Source: Lophium mytilinum
Taxonomy: Eukaryota > Ascomycota > Dothideomycetes > Mytilinidiales > Mytilinidiaceae
Reading direction: 5' to 3'
NCBI GenBank assembly: GCA_010093605.1
Contig: MU004182.1
Location: 653,032-717,031, forward strand
DNA length: 64,000 nt
The notes beneath the pieces are model-generated. The model was not told the origin of the DNA. It ran no database searches and saw only the letters and a program-made list of their open reading frames with translations. Shown in pieces: positions 10,551 through 21,899 of this stretch; the first letter of the stretch is position 1, and each line of letters opens with the position of its first letter. The position numbers and the translations under genes are program-made.

Positions 10551-12242
10551 ATGGCAAACTTGCCAGCATTGTTCAGTATTTCGAATATAGCTTTTGGGGT
10601 AAAGGGTCAAATCACTCAGTGCCATATACTCAAACTAAGAAACCCAAACAGGTCCTATTATACTACTTCGTAAGGACAGTGTACCGTCTCTTCTTGCACC
10701 CACTATCCAAAGCGCCTGGACCTTGGTATCTGGCCATTTCAACCATCCCCGGCACATACTACATATGTATCAGTGGGCGCTGGAACCTGGTCAACCGCGA
10801 ACTACATGAGCGTTATGGGCCAATTGTCCGGGTTGGGCCACACAAGCTCAGTGTAAGGGGAGAGATTGGATGGCAGGCAATCTACGGCCACAAGGCGCGC
10901 GATGCCGAAGAATGGTCCAAATGGCCAGACTTCTTTCCGAATATCCCGAAGGACATCGTTACTGCACCCACCGCTGAACATCGCCGGCTAAGGAGGGAGA
11001 TCCTTCGCGCTTTCTCAGACAAGGCGATCCAAGAGCAGCAAGCCATATTCAATCACTACGCAAAGATTTTGATATTGCAATGGAAGAAGCGAGACCAGAC
11101 CGTCATTGATGTTGCCAAGTGGTTCAATTTCTTCACATTCGACACATTTGGCGATCTCGCTTTTGGGGAGCCATTTGGCTCACTTGAGGGTGGCGAGTCT
11201 CATCCATGGGTCAGTCTGATCTTTGACAGTATCAAGATCAACAAAATGTCAGGTTTCCTGGAGGAGTTTCCGTTGCTCAAGCAACTTGCGATTCTGCTTA
11301 CGCCCGCGGAGATCAAGCGGCGCGCCAGCGAGCATTTTGAACTCAGTGAACAAAAAATCAGACAGAGACTGGCACGGGGCGCAAACGACCGAAAAGACTT
11401 CGTCTCTTACATTTGGAAGTCCGATGGAACAGGATTGACCCAGCAGGAACTTGAGCGAAATGCTTCCACATTGATTGTCGCCGGCAGCGAGACCACGGCA
11501 ACGACATTGTCTGGTCTGGTGGATTACCTTTTGAAGAATCCTAAAAAATATGCTCGACTCACGCACGAGATTCGCTCGACTTTCAAAGCGGACGACGACG
11601 AAGTGACCCTGCTAGACACCGCAAATGTTCCTTACGTCCACGCATGTATCGAGGAGACTTTACGACTATTTCCAGCTGTGCCAGTTGGAGCCCCTCGGCA
11701 GGTGGGCGCAAGCGGAGGACACATTGAGAATTACTATCTACCTCCGAAAGTAAGTGCCCCCCTATGCTTTGAATATCGAACGGTGTCCGTCGGGTAGCAC
11801 AATCACAAGAGTTAACACGGCGCGCATTGCTTTGCTAGACCTTACTTGAAGTTCCCCAGTGGGCTACACACAGAGCCAGCGTCAACTTCCGCGATCCCGA
11901 TGACTTCGTTCCAGAGCGGTGGCTGCCGACCGATCATCCTTGGTACGATGCGAGATATGCCAATGACAATAAAGGTGTCGTTCAGAGCTTTTCATACGGA
12001 CCACGTGCCTGTGTGGGAAAGAAGTAGGCCCTCCACCCAGTAGACTTACATGGGCTTTGCCTTGCTAATCGATAAACAGCCTTGCCTACCACGAGATGAG
12101 ATTTATCACGTCTCTCATTTTCAAGAACTTCGATCTCGAGCCCACACCAGAAGGGGCTGGCTGGGTAGAGAGGTGTGAGCATTACTTCTTTTGGGATAAG
12201 CCACCCTTGCCAGTCAAACTGAAGGCTGTGGCGGTGAAGTGA
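10551..12242 (+). CDS. Cytochrome P450, CYP65-like (isotrichodermin hydroxylase type)
   Basis: Exons 10551-10598, 10652-11749, 11839-12023 and 12080-12242 give 497 aa. The first exon is only 16 codons; joining it yields a membrane anchor followed by the typical VYRLFLHPLSKAPGPWY segment. Further motifs: helix I AGSETTATT (about residue 287), EETLRLFP (ExxR), a PERW motif (PERWLPTDHP) and the heme loop FSYGPRACVGKN, whose last codon is split by the third intron (branch-like GCTAATC). This set is typical of fungal CYP65-type enzymes used in secondary metabolism. It diverges from the epoxide hydrolase and could form the epoxide that gene opens (inference). Confidence 0.88.
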
Positions 12243-13546
12243 TACTCAAATTTCCTTCAAAGCGCTCTGGAAAGCCGGGTATTTGATCGTATCTTTTTAT
12301 CGGTGGCTTTCTGAAACATTCTTGGTAAAGCTGAGCATCAGGTGTTTGATTGTTTCCATATCCAGTAAAGAGATGATTCTACGTACCATCCGTCGTCAGC
12401 AGTAGTGCGGATATATATAGTAGACATTTACAGACTTGAAACGCCACGCGTGAAAGGTCTTCAATAAGAAACAATGCAAACGTGAATTAATATCGAGAGA
12501 GAGGTAGGGGGAAGGGTTGGCCGAGTATTATGCCCAATACTAACAGTCTAGAACAGAAACACCAAGCGAACACATCGAGGGCTTGATTCTTTGACTGCTG
12601 TTATTGGAGATGCTCGGGTATTTGAACTGATCCAATAAGTTTGACAGCGCAAAGAGCGATTTGGAGAAAGCCCATACTCTCTATATCCACGCACCAGATT
12701 CTGGAGTGAAACTCGAATAAACGCTCACTGGAGCCAAGAGCGTACATGAGACCGGGCTTTTCAAGCGCTTTGGACTGACTGACCTCCCGTTGACCGAGGT
12801 GGAGTGCATGTACACAGCATAGTCCCGCAAAGGACGCAGCATATATCCTGCTCACTGTCTACTGGGGGGACATTACAGCGGCGTGATCAGGAAACCGGAG
12901 ATATCCTTGTGTGCGATCTTCAGAGAATTAGGTATCCGATTCAGCCCGCCGGCTGGGGGCGCCTCACAAAGATAAAGGAACAGGTCCTCGGTGAGATCAG
13001 GAGGTTCGACCTGAACGCGAAGTATGGCCAGACATAGGCTCTGAAACCCGAGATTTTCTGGGAACACTGGAAAAATTGGCATACAACGCCCGCGAAATGA
13101 AGTGTCGACGGCAGAACTAGTCTGCCGGTGGGTTTCGTGGCATGGAATTATAGAGCCACAGTATAGAGATAGTTTCCCTCTCGCTGCAAGCACTTTCGAG
13201 CAGACAGAACAAGTGGTCCGGCGTATTGACCCTAGCCCGCTATCAGGGAAAAGCCGAAACGACACCGGCGCTCTCTAGTACAGGGTTAAGCATGGGGCTC
13301 TGCGGGAGAACTCTGTGGCCGTCCACTTTGGGACGCGGTAGACGAGATCAAAAGCAAGGCCCGGCTTCTCGAGCTTTTCCTCACGATATCTGTCGGACAT
13401 ATATAGCTGTGGGCTCATATTCTGTATTGCAAACATACATAATAGTGAGGTTCTGTAAGGACCCTAACTCTCCCCTCTTCGGAAAGTCTGCTATCGCAAA
13501 CAGATATCTAGTTCTCTCACATCCACTTGCACTTATCTTAGCCGTA
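12243..13546. other. Convergent spacer, no gene
   Basis: About 1.3 kb between the 3' ends of the second P450 and the regulator gene. Short open frames occur on both strands, but none shows a family motif or a consistent splice structure. No repeat recognised. Confidence 0.45.
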
Positions 13547-16076
13547 TTAGTTGTAGCTCTGCAATGGCATGTCCATCGGAAAATCATCAGTGATTTGAAA
13601 CGCCTCGGAATTCCACATAGGCAAGCAATTTGGAAAGTCAACCTGCGAATCCAGGAACGCGGCCGGCAAGGAACTCCCGAAGCCTGGTCCCAGGCCCGGA
13701 AATGAAACAGGAAAAGTGCCACCACCGGATATACCATCCTGGTTTTGTGTCAGATTAAATGACGATAAAGTCTCAAAAGCATAGCAAAGACCAAAGAGCA
13801 TTTCAGAACGTACCGGCACACCATCATGTTGTATTCCAGACGCGATGCTTGGCGGGTCTTCTGAATCCTTCCCAGGACCTATATATGTGAGTCAGTGAAT
13901 GTCCAAATCAGCCTATACACCAGGGCGCATGTTCAATACCTGTCCATTTGTTTCCCCTCGAAGTATTCTGCGCTTTAGTGACGATTTCGCGGCTCAATCG
14001 CCCAAGCTCTAAAAACAGTCGCCGAAGTTGACCAACACTCCCAACATCGGGATCCTTCATCTTCGAAAACAGGTTCGCTAATGAATCAAGAAGTGCGACA
14101 TCGGTCAAAGCTCGAGGAGCATTTGGATCGTCTCGGATGCCAACGAACAAGGCCATCGACGCCAGAACAGGGTAGCACAGTGTGCGCCTTCAGCAGAGTC
14201 AGGACAAATTGCTCACCTGGTTTATGTGGTAAATGAATGGGGACATACATACCATACAAACGCCGGCATGTCCACCGCAATACCTCGACTCATACGAAGG
14301 ATGGATCGAAGGCACGAGAAGTATGTGGCCCGAGACGAAATGATCTGATTTTGAAAAGAGCTGTCGTTCGTTGACCGCCTCAGGGTCAGGGCCGCGAAGT
14401 GGATGTTGCTCAAGCATGTGTAATACTGGAAGTGTAGGACTTGGACGTAGTGACGAAGGTAGGGGTCCGAAGTGTTGATCTCGTACTCTGGTTGGAAGTC
14501 GATATCGATGCTGGCTTTCCATTCCTCAAGCTGTTGTTCCATATCCCCCATGGCCTTCACTATCTCGTGTTCCGGTCGCTTGCGCCCATTGGAGCTGTAC
14601 AGCTCTTGGAAGACCTTTGATGCGATGACCGAAAGCTCCGACATGACTCGAAATAAATTAAACGTGCTGTGGCCATCATCAAGAGGAATGATTCCCAAAC
14701 CGTCTGGTGGCTCTTCGGCAGGAAGCTCGATATTCAAATTACCAGGAGTCTGGATCAAAGGCAAGGTCGAAACCATGGAATTCTCATTGTCCAGCATGTA
14801 GGCAAACCAAAGAGCCCGATTGATCTGACGTGTGTCGACTACGTCACATTCAGTCGTAGCTTTGCCCTGCCTAAGCCCAAGGATTTGCAGAAGTCGTAAG
14901 GCGCATGAGACTAACATTGCACTGGCCTGAGGCTCCCCGTTGCCTCGGGTAAAGACCGCCATACACAGAAGAGCTTGCGCGCTCAGAAGATCGTTACTCC
15001 TCATCATCAACTCGGTCAGCACACTGAGTGCATTGTGCATATAGCGCCATGCTTGTGCAGTTGACTCCCGAGTCGTATCTGCCGGGTTTTGCAAGCGTAT
15101 CCCAACAGCAATGACACTATGCAAGCTGGCCCACCACCCAACCCGCTTGTCTGGCTGACCAGAAAACTCCTGTTGCGCCAGACTCATGAATGATGCATAG
15201 TCGTAAAGGGGAAAATATCTATTGTGACAGCGGAAGAAGACCTCCACCAGTCGCAACGTCTCATCTTTGGGCGGCAGTGACGCATGTACTGGCCCCCTCA
15301 ATCCGACAGACAAGAAGTCTAACCACTTGGGCGTGGTTGCGTTTGACAGAACATGTGCAGTGAAGCCGCTCTGGAAGGCCTGTTTCTCCTCGGCTTTGTC
15401 CATGATCCATTGTACCGGTGGTGCAAATTCAGGGTCGATAGTGTCTGGGACAGATGTGACGGTGTCTGGGATCGATGCGATGGTGCTTTGCGTGTCAGAG
15501 CCTGGTATATTAGGTAAAAATTGGCTCGATTGGAATTGGGGTTCAGTGTCAGAGGAAGGATGAGGGAGGTGAAGATCTTCCGGCACTCCTGAGAGGCTTC
15601 CAGCGCTGTTATTTTCACCGGAGACTCGATCCGCAGATGGCGCAACTCTGATCGTAGCATCGACCGAGTCATTGGCCCCGTCGGCAATGACAGGATCGGA
15701 ACCAGTTTGTGACAGGCCTGGCGAGGGGCTTGTCCTATAATCATCACCGTCCAAGAGGCTCTCCATGCGAAGTAATCGCTGCTCCAACCTGCTGAGATGG
15801 TTCGAAATGGCGGGTATTCTACATCACTGTTAGACAGCGGCCGATATAGTCTGCTGTCCTCACCTTCTGGGAGGGCCTCTCTTCTTCTGCGACTCGACAT
15901 AAGTACATTCGACGGTACGATCGCTGCAATTGCTACAGGCAGGTTGCTTCCCGTCGCATTTGATCTTCTTCGCCTGACAAGTACAGCACGCCTGTACCTT
16001 TGTTGATTAATTGGGCTCTTTTGAGGACAAGTCAACTTACCTTGGCCACTCGTTTCCGCTTGGTTCGTTGCTCCAT
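13547..16076 (-). CDS. Zn(II)2Cys6 transcription factor, probable cluster regulator
   Basis: Six exons (16076-16041, 15991-15864, 15818-14253, 14187-13940, 13878-13814, 13738-13547) give 744 aa with all phases matching. After a basic start (EQRTKRKRVAK) comes the binuclear zinc cluster at about residues 14-41, with spacing C-x2-C-x6-C-x6-C-x2-C-x6-C. A basic linker and a leucine-rich dimerisation segment (SRLEQRLLRMESLL, about residues 63-76) follow. The middle region (about residues 180-560) matches the fungal-specific transcription factor domain, with RYFPLYDYASF and a central ALWFAYMLDNEN. The C-terminus is Gly/Pro-rich. It should bind paired CGG-type sites in the nucleus. Its place at the cluster edge suggests pathway control, but no target is proven. 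Confidence 0.9.
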
Positions 16077-18498
16077 GATCTTTGAGGTCGGAACAAGCTG
16101 CTGAGCTTGAACAGTCTGGGGACGAGACGGACAGTCGAAAGTTGACATGAACTGCCGCATTGACATCACGTGTTATGCAGCGGGGATAGCAAGTTGCTAG
16201 GAAGATCCCTTCGAAAAACAGGAGGGCCTGTGGTTTATCGGAAGACCCTCATTCTCACATGCAGGGCTACAGTACCCCGGGCAAAGCGGGGAGCACCTTC
16301 CAAGGAACTACCCCGGGATCCGTATTCATAGCAGCTCTGTACGTCTGATGATCCAGCGCTGCAACCAAGCCACAAAATTACGGTATGAGGTAACGATTCT
16401 GAACGCCTCTAGAGGCAACAACAGCTCCCTAGCCAATGAATCTCCGCGCCTGCAGATTATCAGCCCAGAAAAGAAGGCTTACAGGGATCGACTCAGTTTC
16501 CGCGCTAGGTCATAAGACGTAAAGAGAGGCTGCGAAGGCAATATATATCGGCGACGCGATTGGATCCTTGGAGGTCGTTTGGTAGACTCAGGGTGCATTT
16601 TAGCTTCCTACCCTATGTCCCCCGCATTCTTGGACGATCCCCCGCATTCTGGGAGCATCCCCTCCATCTTTGGGGCCGGCTCGGACCGTAATTACCGTGT
16701 TTATCCGTTTTTGAGACGATAAATGTGCACAAACTGGGCATAATCCCTTACGTGTGCACGAAAAGACTGACTAACTCCAAGGATGTCCACTGATTCCCAG
16801 TTTTCGAACCTGGATAAACAGCGTTCAGTTTAACCGAGGGAATTGTGCAGGTGATGTGAGCTAGAATGATCGCCTCTCAATTGGTGACGAGACAAGATTT
16901 CCAATTCAACCAACGAACAGCACCACCCCTTCTTATTCGACCTCCGATACCTGATACCCTACCTCTGTAACACTCTTCTCCGTGCACTTTATAACGTTAC
17001 TGTGAGTCTTGAAGGCGGAAGTGAAGCGCGCTTGCGCGTGCTGTGAGAGTGTGAGATTCTTGATGTTCGGTGATATTCGGTTTCTGAGCACGTGATTTAT
17101 GTATATATTGTAGTAAAACATTTCTTCACTAGATCTAGTAAAGATTGGACTTGCATAGGCTTTGGATACATGCATTTACTAGCTACAATTCACCTGTAGT
17201 AGACATTTGTTGTTCGCAAATATCTTCAATCACGTGATCGGAAATGTCACTCCATGATCTCACCTTCTTTTTTCCACTTTCGTTGCCTTCTTCAAACTAA
17301 CTATCCCCATATTCGTTGTGAGCATTATTTGCATCACTACAGTCATGTCTAGATGCTGCCGGTAGGTAGCGTTAAGTAGCTATCGGTCTTCCGTAACAAC
17401 CATATCTACATTGATATACTGCTAAGTATCAGCAATGGCCTGCGTCAGTAGCTTCGCGTTCATTCAGCAGCACTGTTCAAACGTCATGCCATAAAGTTCA
17501 ACCGATTCATTACAGCAAATGAGCTATATCAGCGGCCGGAGAAAGATTAGATTCTATTCCTCTTACGTTCAACGGTAAGTAAAGATCAATAGAGTTACAC
17601 TGCCATTATCTATTCGAATCACGTTCAAGCCCCATACAACCCGCCCACATATTACTCAGACGTTTACCACTTGCCCTCCTTGGCCCTGTGACCATGAAGC
17701 TGTGCCAAAAAAGAGTACGCAAATTAAAGGTCCCAGCACCGCAATGTCGGCTCCAGCACTAGTGCAATTCGATCTTCTCGCCCTTCCATTTACTCCATCT
17801 GATAGTTCTGTGAGGCTGGGTAGTTCTGCTGGCTAGGTTTCTGCTTGCCCGATTCAGCAGCGCTGACGTTGCCGCGTGGATTTTGCGGAGTGACACGCAA
17901 TCCACTACCCATCGTATACGGCGCACCCGAAGTGCGATGACGATGAATATTGATGCCGAAAATCGACAGCGAGATGTTTTGATGAGTTTTGAAAACTGAA
18001 GGGGCATTGCTGGCTTTTTGGACGATCCGATCAACACACTGGAAAAAAACTCTCTGATGGCTCTAGAAACATGAGAAACTCTAACTGTGCTTTGGGTGGC
18101 AAGTTTCACACTGACCAAATGGAAGTCCTAGTCTTACTCTGTGCAGAGTAAATACATCGTTGGGATGGTCATACGGCGCGACCCCGCTGAAGGCCATTTT
18201 GTGGTCCATTGGCTCCCATTCGAGGCTTGCACCTCACGCAATGTTCAATGTTTCACGTTTCCACGGCACTTGTCCAGCAGCGAGTTGGCATGAAAACTCA
18301 TGAGAGCGTTCTCGTGGTGTAGCAGTGAATGGGTAAAAGGTGGGGTATGGGAGATCGCCGCCAGGTCAATATTGCGATGAGAGCCGGGGCACCAAGTGGC
18401 CCTTGCACCGGCTCCTTCACCCCTATTGCAACCACATTCCGTGCCCAGTCAATAGCATTGCTTTCTTTCAAACATCAGCCTTCAGACGTTACTCCAAG
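16077..18498. other. Gene-poor region after the cluster
   Basis: About 2.4 kb without a supportable gene. The first part holds the regulator promoter. A short direct repeat of CCCCCGCATTCT occurs twice between 16619 and 16652. Around 17250-17330 the plus strand is pyrimidine-rich like a promoter, but the ATG at 17345 meets a stop after six codons. A 119-codon open frame on the minus strand (17759-18118) has no recognisable feature. A decayed gene is possible. Confidence 0.4.
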
Positions 18499-19821
18499 AT
18501 GGCGTTGCTCATGGCCACACGTCCTGTGAAGTTTGCAACAGTCAGGCTCAGTACGAGAAGATTGCTTCACACCGTCCTTGTCCCATCTAAGAAAGGCACC
18601 AGGGATTACATGGAGATCTTACAATACTCTGCTCTCAACCCACTTGTTTCAAAAGTCATCTTCGATACAACCCTCTTCCATGAAGACGTCGTACCGAATA
18701 CAAAGCGGGGAGATATAGCCGACGCTGAGTTGTCCCAGGAGTGTCAGGAAGTCATAGCAAATGTCGGGCGGTTCAAAAACCTCCAATCCGTCGAACTGAA
18801 GTACCACAGCATGTGTGCCGCACCCGACTCATGCCTCGGTTGGCCGATGGACTATAACCGCAGTCTAGGAGCATATTCGCCCGAGACGACCGAATTTCGC
18901 ACCGAGGTGTTGGGAGCGTTGATGAAAGCAATGAATGATAAAAGGCATCCTGCTTCTGGAGTACGAAGCTTGGCTATCGAGAACCTTCAAGATATATCCC
19001 CAAAAGCCGTCACACAATATGATGATTTCAAGGAAGTATTCAGCCACCTTGACAGCCTCGCTCTCCACATTGCTACGGAATCCCACGGCGTCAGCCCCGA
19101 GGCCAGTCTCGAACTCCCAGAACCTCACGTATTTTATGACACGGAACTCAAAGACCAATGGCTGCGCCCTGTTTCACCTCACCTCGAAGAGCTCGCTTTG
19201 TACGGCGACGACTTCTGGGGCTATTGGCCTCGATGCGATCTCCGATCCTTGCACTTCCCGAAGTTGAAATCGCTCTCTTTGGGAAACTTGACCTTCACGC
19301 ATGACTGGCAGCTCGACTGGATTCTTTCTCACGCTGATACACTTGAAGAGCTCCGTCTCGACCATTGCCCTATCGTCCAGGGCATTCGCATCGGTGGTGG
19401 ACTTGACGCCGAGAACTACCCCAAGGATCTTGAAAAGGTGTGGCACTGTGACGAATTATGGTTCTATGAGAGGAGGTGGCATGAGCTACTTCTCCGCATC
19501 AAGACCGGCCTACCGAAGTTGAAGCATTTTGGCATGGGCAGCGGAAGCCCTGACGGTTCCTTCAGCACACCTTCATTCGAGAAGCGGCATAACCTTAAAG
19601 CTGAAATCGTCCCGACTCGATACTGCTTTTATGACCGTGGAACGTTGCCGACTCCATGGATCCCGCCTGAAGTCCCACCCAGCCACCCTGATGAGGAGTA
19701 TGAATCCGGCTATCATACTGATAATGCTGGCAATATCGATCCTAGAGCCACTTATCCAGACTGTGAGGAGCAGGATAAGATGGCTTTAGAGGCTCTGATG
19801 GCGGAAACTGCACGACGATGA
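18499..19821 (+). CDS. Hypothetical LRR-like protein, F-box family without F-box
   Basis: 440 aa, single exon from the ATG at 18499. The frame is open 53 codons further upstream, but that part is Pro/Cys-rich and not domain-like. The body has irregular leucine-rich segments of the fungal F-box/LRR type: FKNLQSVELKY, FSHLDSLALHI, LEELALYG, LKSLSLGNLTF and ADTLEELRLDHCP, spread from about residue 90 to 330. No F-box is visible at the N-terminus. It may be a truncated paralogue of an F-box protein or may use an unseen upstream exon. The C-terminus is acidic and hydrophilic. Function unknown. Confidence 0.6.
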   Translation: MALLMATRPVKFATVRLSTRRLLHTVLVPSKKGTRDYMEILQYSALNPLVSKVIFDTTLFHEDVVPNTKRGDIADAELSQECQEVIANVGRFKNLQSVELKYHSMCAAPDSCLGWPMDYNRSLGAYSPETTEFRTEVLGALMKAMNDKRHPASGVRSLAIENLQDISPKAVTQYDDFKEVFSHLDSLALHIATESHGVSPEASLELPEPHVFYDTELKDQWLRPVSPHLEELALYGDDFWGYWPRCDLRSLHFPKLKSLSLGNLTFTHDWQLDWILSHADTLEELRLDHCPIVQGIRIGGGLDAENYPKDLEKVWHCDELWFYERRWHELLLRIKTGLPKLKHFGMGSGSPDGSFSTPSFEKRHNLKAEIVPTRYCFYDRGTLPTPWIPPEVPPSHPDEEYESGYHTDNAGNIDPRATYPDCEEQDKMALEALMAETARR

Positions 19822-19966
19822 GACCACCCTTAATTAGAAGCTTGAGATAGTCACGAACTAGACCAATACTTGAATTGGCCAGGACTACTTCTCACCGCTT
19901 ATTGGAGAAGTATAGGTAAATAAAATGCGCTTACATAGCCTCCCTATAGAGGAACCATCAACGCAA

Positions 19967-20971
19967 CTAATCGAACGCAGCCGTAAGCGTCTTGATCGAG
20001 TCCTCCAAGGTCATCCAACCAGGCTGCCCAAACCGCTTCAGCAGCTCTTCCGCACGCCCATTAGCAATCTTGCTCAAGTCCTGCCCCAGCCCCGGGAAAT
20101 CATCCCTGAACTCCCGCTGCGGATACAACTTCCTAAAAATCGCCAGTAGATCATTCCAATTAAACGCCCGCGCAAACGCAAACAACCGCTCCGCCTTCAC
20201 ATCCTCATGAACTAGCGCTGCAACGTGCAACCTCGCATCATCCTGCACATCAACAAACCACTGCGATATAGTGCTCGCTAAGGACGCCGCACCCTCGCCA
20301 CCCGTCCACAACAACTTTACTAAACTCGCCGACGTCGGGTGCCCCTGGTGCTCGACGGAGATGATGTTCCCAAAGTTCATGTTCGGCAGGACGGTATTGA
20401 GCACGAAACTCGGCTTCTTCTCGCGCATGAACTTCCACGCCGCTTTCTCGCCCTCCGTCTTGCTGGCGGCGTAGACGTCGCTTACCCGCTTCGGTCCTTC
20501 GTACGGCGGAGGCGCCCATGCCGCTTCCACGGCTGCGTCGTTCCAGGAGTTCGCGTCGACGTAGACGACCTTGTTCGGCTGCGGACTCGTCGCTGCAGTC
20601 GACGAGGACGTTAAAACTACCCGCTTGACGGATGCCTCATTTCTCGCTGCTTCAAGGGCATTGATCGTCCCGTCCACAACAGGCTGAATACCCTTATTCG
20701 GGTCCGCGGTCGTCATGACGGGAGTAGCGGCGTGCACGACGCCAGCGGCGCCTTTGACAGCCTCGGTGTAGGCATCCGGCGCAGCCATGTCGAAAACTTC
20801 GATGAGAGAGAATTTGCCTTTGCCGTACTTAGCGTCGAAATGGGAGAGCATCCAGTTTGAGCGGGCGAGGCTCCGGACGGTTCCGCGGACGTAGTAGCCG
20901 GCGAGCAGGAATTGGTCGACGATGTTGCTGCCGATGAGGCCGTTGGCGCCGGTCACGACCTGGGATTTCAT
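19967..20971 (-). CDS. NAD(P)-dependent aldehyde/ketone reductase, extended SDR
   Basis: Single exon, 334 aa, matching extended short-chain dehydrogenases of the dihydroflavonol-reductase / fungal aldehyde reductase II type. The nucleotide-binding motif GANGLIG lies at about residues 9-15; VVHAATPV, RVVLTSSST and the catalytic YAASK (Tyr-x3-Lys, about residue 170) follow. The enzyme would reduce a carbonyl with NADPH in the cytosol. The open frame extends 89 codons upstream, but the Met at 20971 places the Rossmann fold right at the start as in the family. The 3' end is 145 bp from the LRR-like gene (convergent). Coding-strand base use runs from C-rich at the start to G-rich at the end. Confidence 0.85.
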   Translation of the reverse strand: MKSQVVTGANGLIGSNIVDQFLLAGYYVRGTVRSLARSNWMLSHFDAKYGKGKFSLIEVFDMAAPDAYTEAVKGAAGVVHAATPVMTTADPNKGIQPVVDGTINALEAARNEASVKRVVLTSSSTAATSPQPNKVVYVDANSWNDAAVEAAWAPPPYEGPKRVSDVYAASKTEGEKAAWKFMREKKPSFVLNTVLPNMNFGNIISVEHQGHPTSASLVKLLWTGGEGAASLASTISQWFVDVQDDARLHVAALVHEDVKAERLFAFARAFNWNDLLAIFRKLYPQREFRDDFPGLGQDLSKIANGRAEELLKRFGQPGWMTLEDSIKTLTAAFD

Positions 20972-21899
20972 ATTAGATTTCGAAAAGTCAAATGGGATGC
21001 CGGGGGGTCTATACGACGAGGGAACCGCGCGGGAGGGCGAGTTCATAGGACGCCATGGTGGTCTTTGATTCTTTCGAGGGCGAGTGCCAATATTCGACGT
21101 CTCAGTTTTCGGGCCATTGAGAAAAGAAGGAAGCAATCGCACTTTCTTAAAGATGAAGAAGGTGGGTCTGTGGATCGCATCATTACTAGGTATGCATGTA
21201 CCCACGCTTACCGCAATGAACGCATTAGTAATCGCCATTCTGAAATGTTCGCAGGGCGTTGTCAGTTTTATCCTGTTTGTTTGGTCGCCTCATGGAAAGT
21301 GCGACTAATCTTCTAAGGCTGATTAAAACGATTACAAATTGCAATATGGGTAACCGACAATTGCCACGGTATCGATCTCAATCTTACTCGCTCGATTACC
21401 ACGAAAACAGGTACTCGATCAGTCGAAAGGTAATCAAATTCGATGTCGTATCGGGGTTTTAGAAAGCCCGTAGGTGAACTTTAAGCAATAGTAGTAAGAG
21501 CTAGTGTTTAAACCTATCCCTCAGGACCGTAGAGCCGGTGGAAATGACAGACGCCAGCGGTGCAGGCCCGGAAACAGTCCGCGTAGTCCGTTCCTAAGGG
21601 CGTTTGAGTCGAGTTAATAGAATGTCGAACGGAATACCAGATCCGGAGTACCGGGTACCTGAGGGTACAAATAACTTGAAGAACCGCATACGAGATGTGG
21701 AAAATTTTGAAAGGATTAAGATTGATACGAACTAATATAATCCTTGGGGTCTGAGAAAGAGCGAGCGCAAGTATTTTTAGTACTTTAGCGCCCAGGTATA
21801 TCCACCGTGCGGTCTTAGCTTTTGAACACCTGGAACCCCAAACCTAGACGCCACTACAGAAATGAAAAGAAAGAAGATACTGAGCAGCACAGATCACTG
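20972..21899. other. Intergenic region, no gene
   Basis: About 930 bp containing the SDR promoter and the 3' end of the lysozyme-like gene. Part of it (about 21450-21780) looks like degenerate, non-coding sequence. No RNA gene or clear repeat was found. Confidence 0.4.

Larger units (their letters stand above)
546..16076. other. Candidate catabolic or tailoring gene cluster
   Basis: Seven adjacent genes form one accessory block: ketosteroid-dehydrogenase-like flavoprotein (+), P450 (-), FAH-family hydrolase (-), LigB-type extradiol dioxygenase (-), epoxide hydrolase (-), P450 (+) and a Zn2Cys6 regulator (-). The families are seen in the sequence. That they act in one pathway is inferred from proximity, from the complementary oxidation and hydrolysis chemistry and from the regulator at the edge. 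No scaffold-building synthase is present, which favours degradation or modification of an existing ring compound. The right border probably lies in the gene-poor DNA after 16.1 kb; the left border may be outside the window. Confidence 0.6.

Noticed and set aside
17759-18118. 119-codon minus-strand frame
   Set aside because: No motif, no homologous feature and no supporting neighbours; may be chance or a decayed gene.
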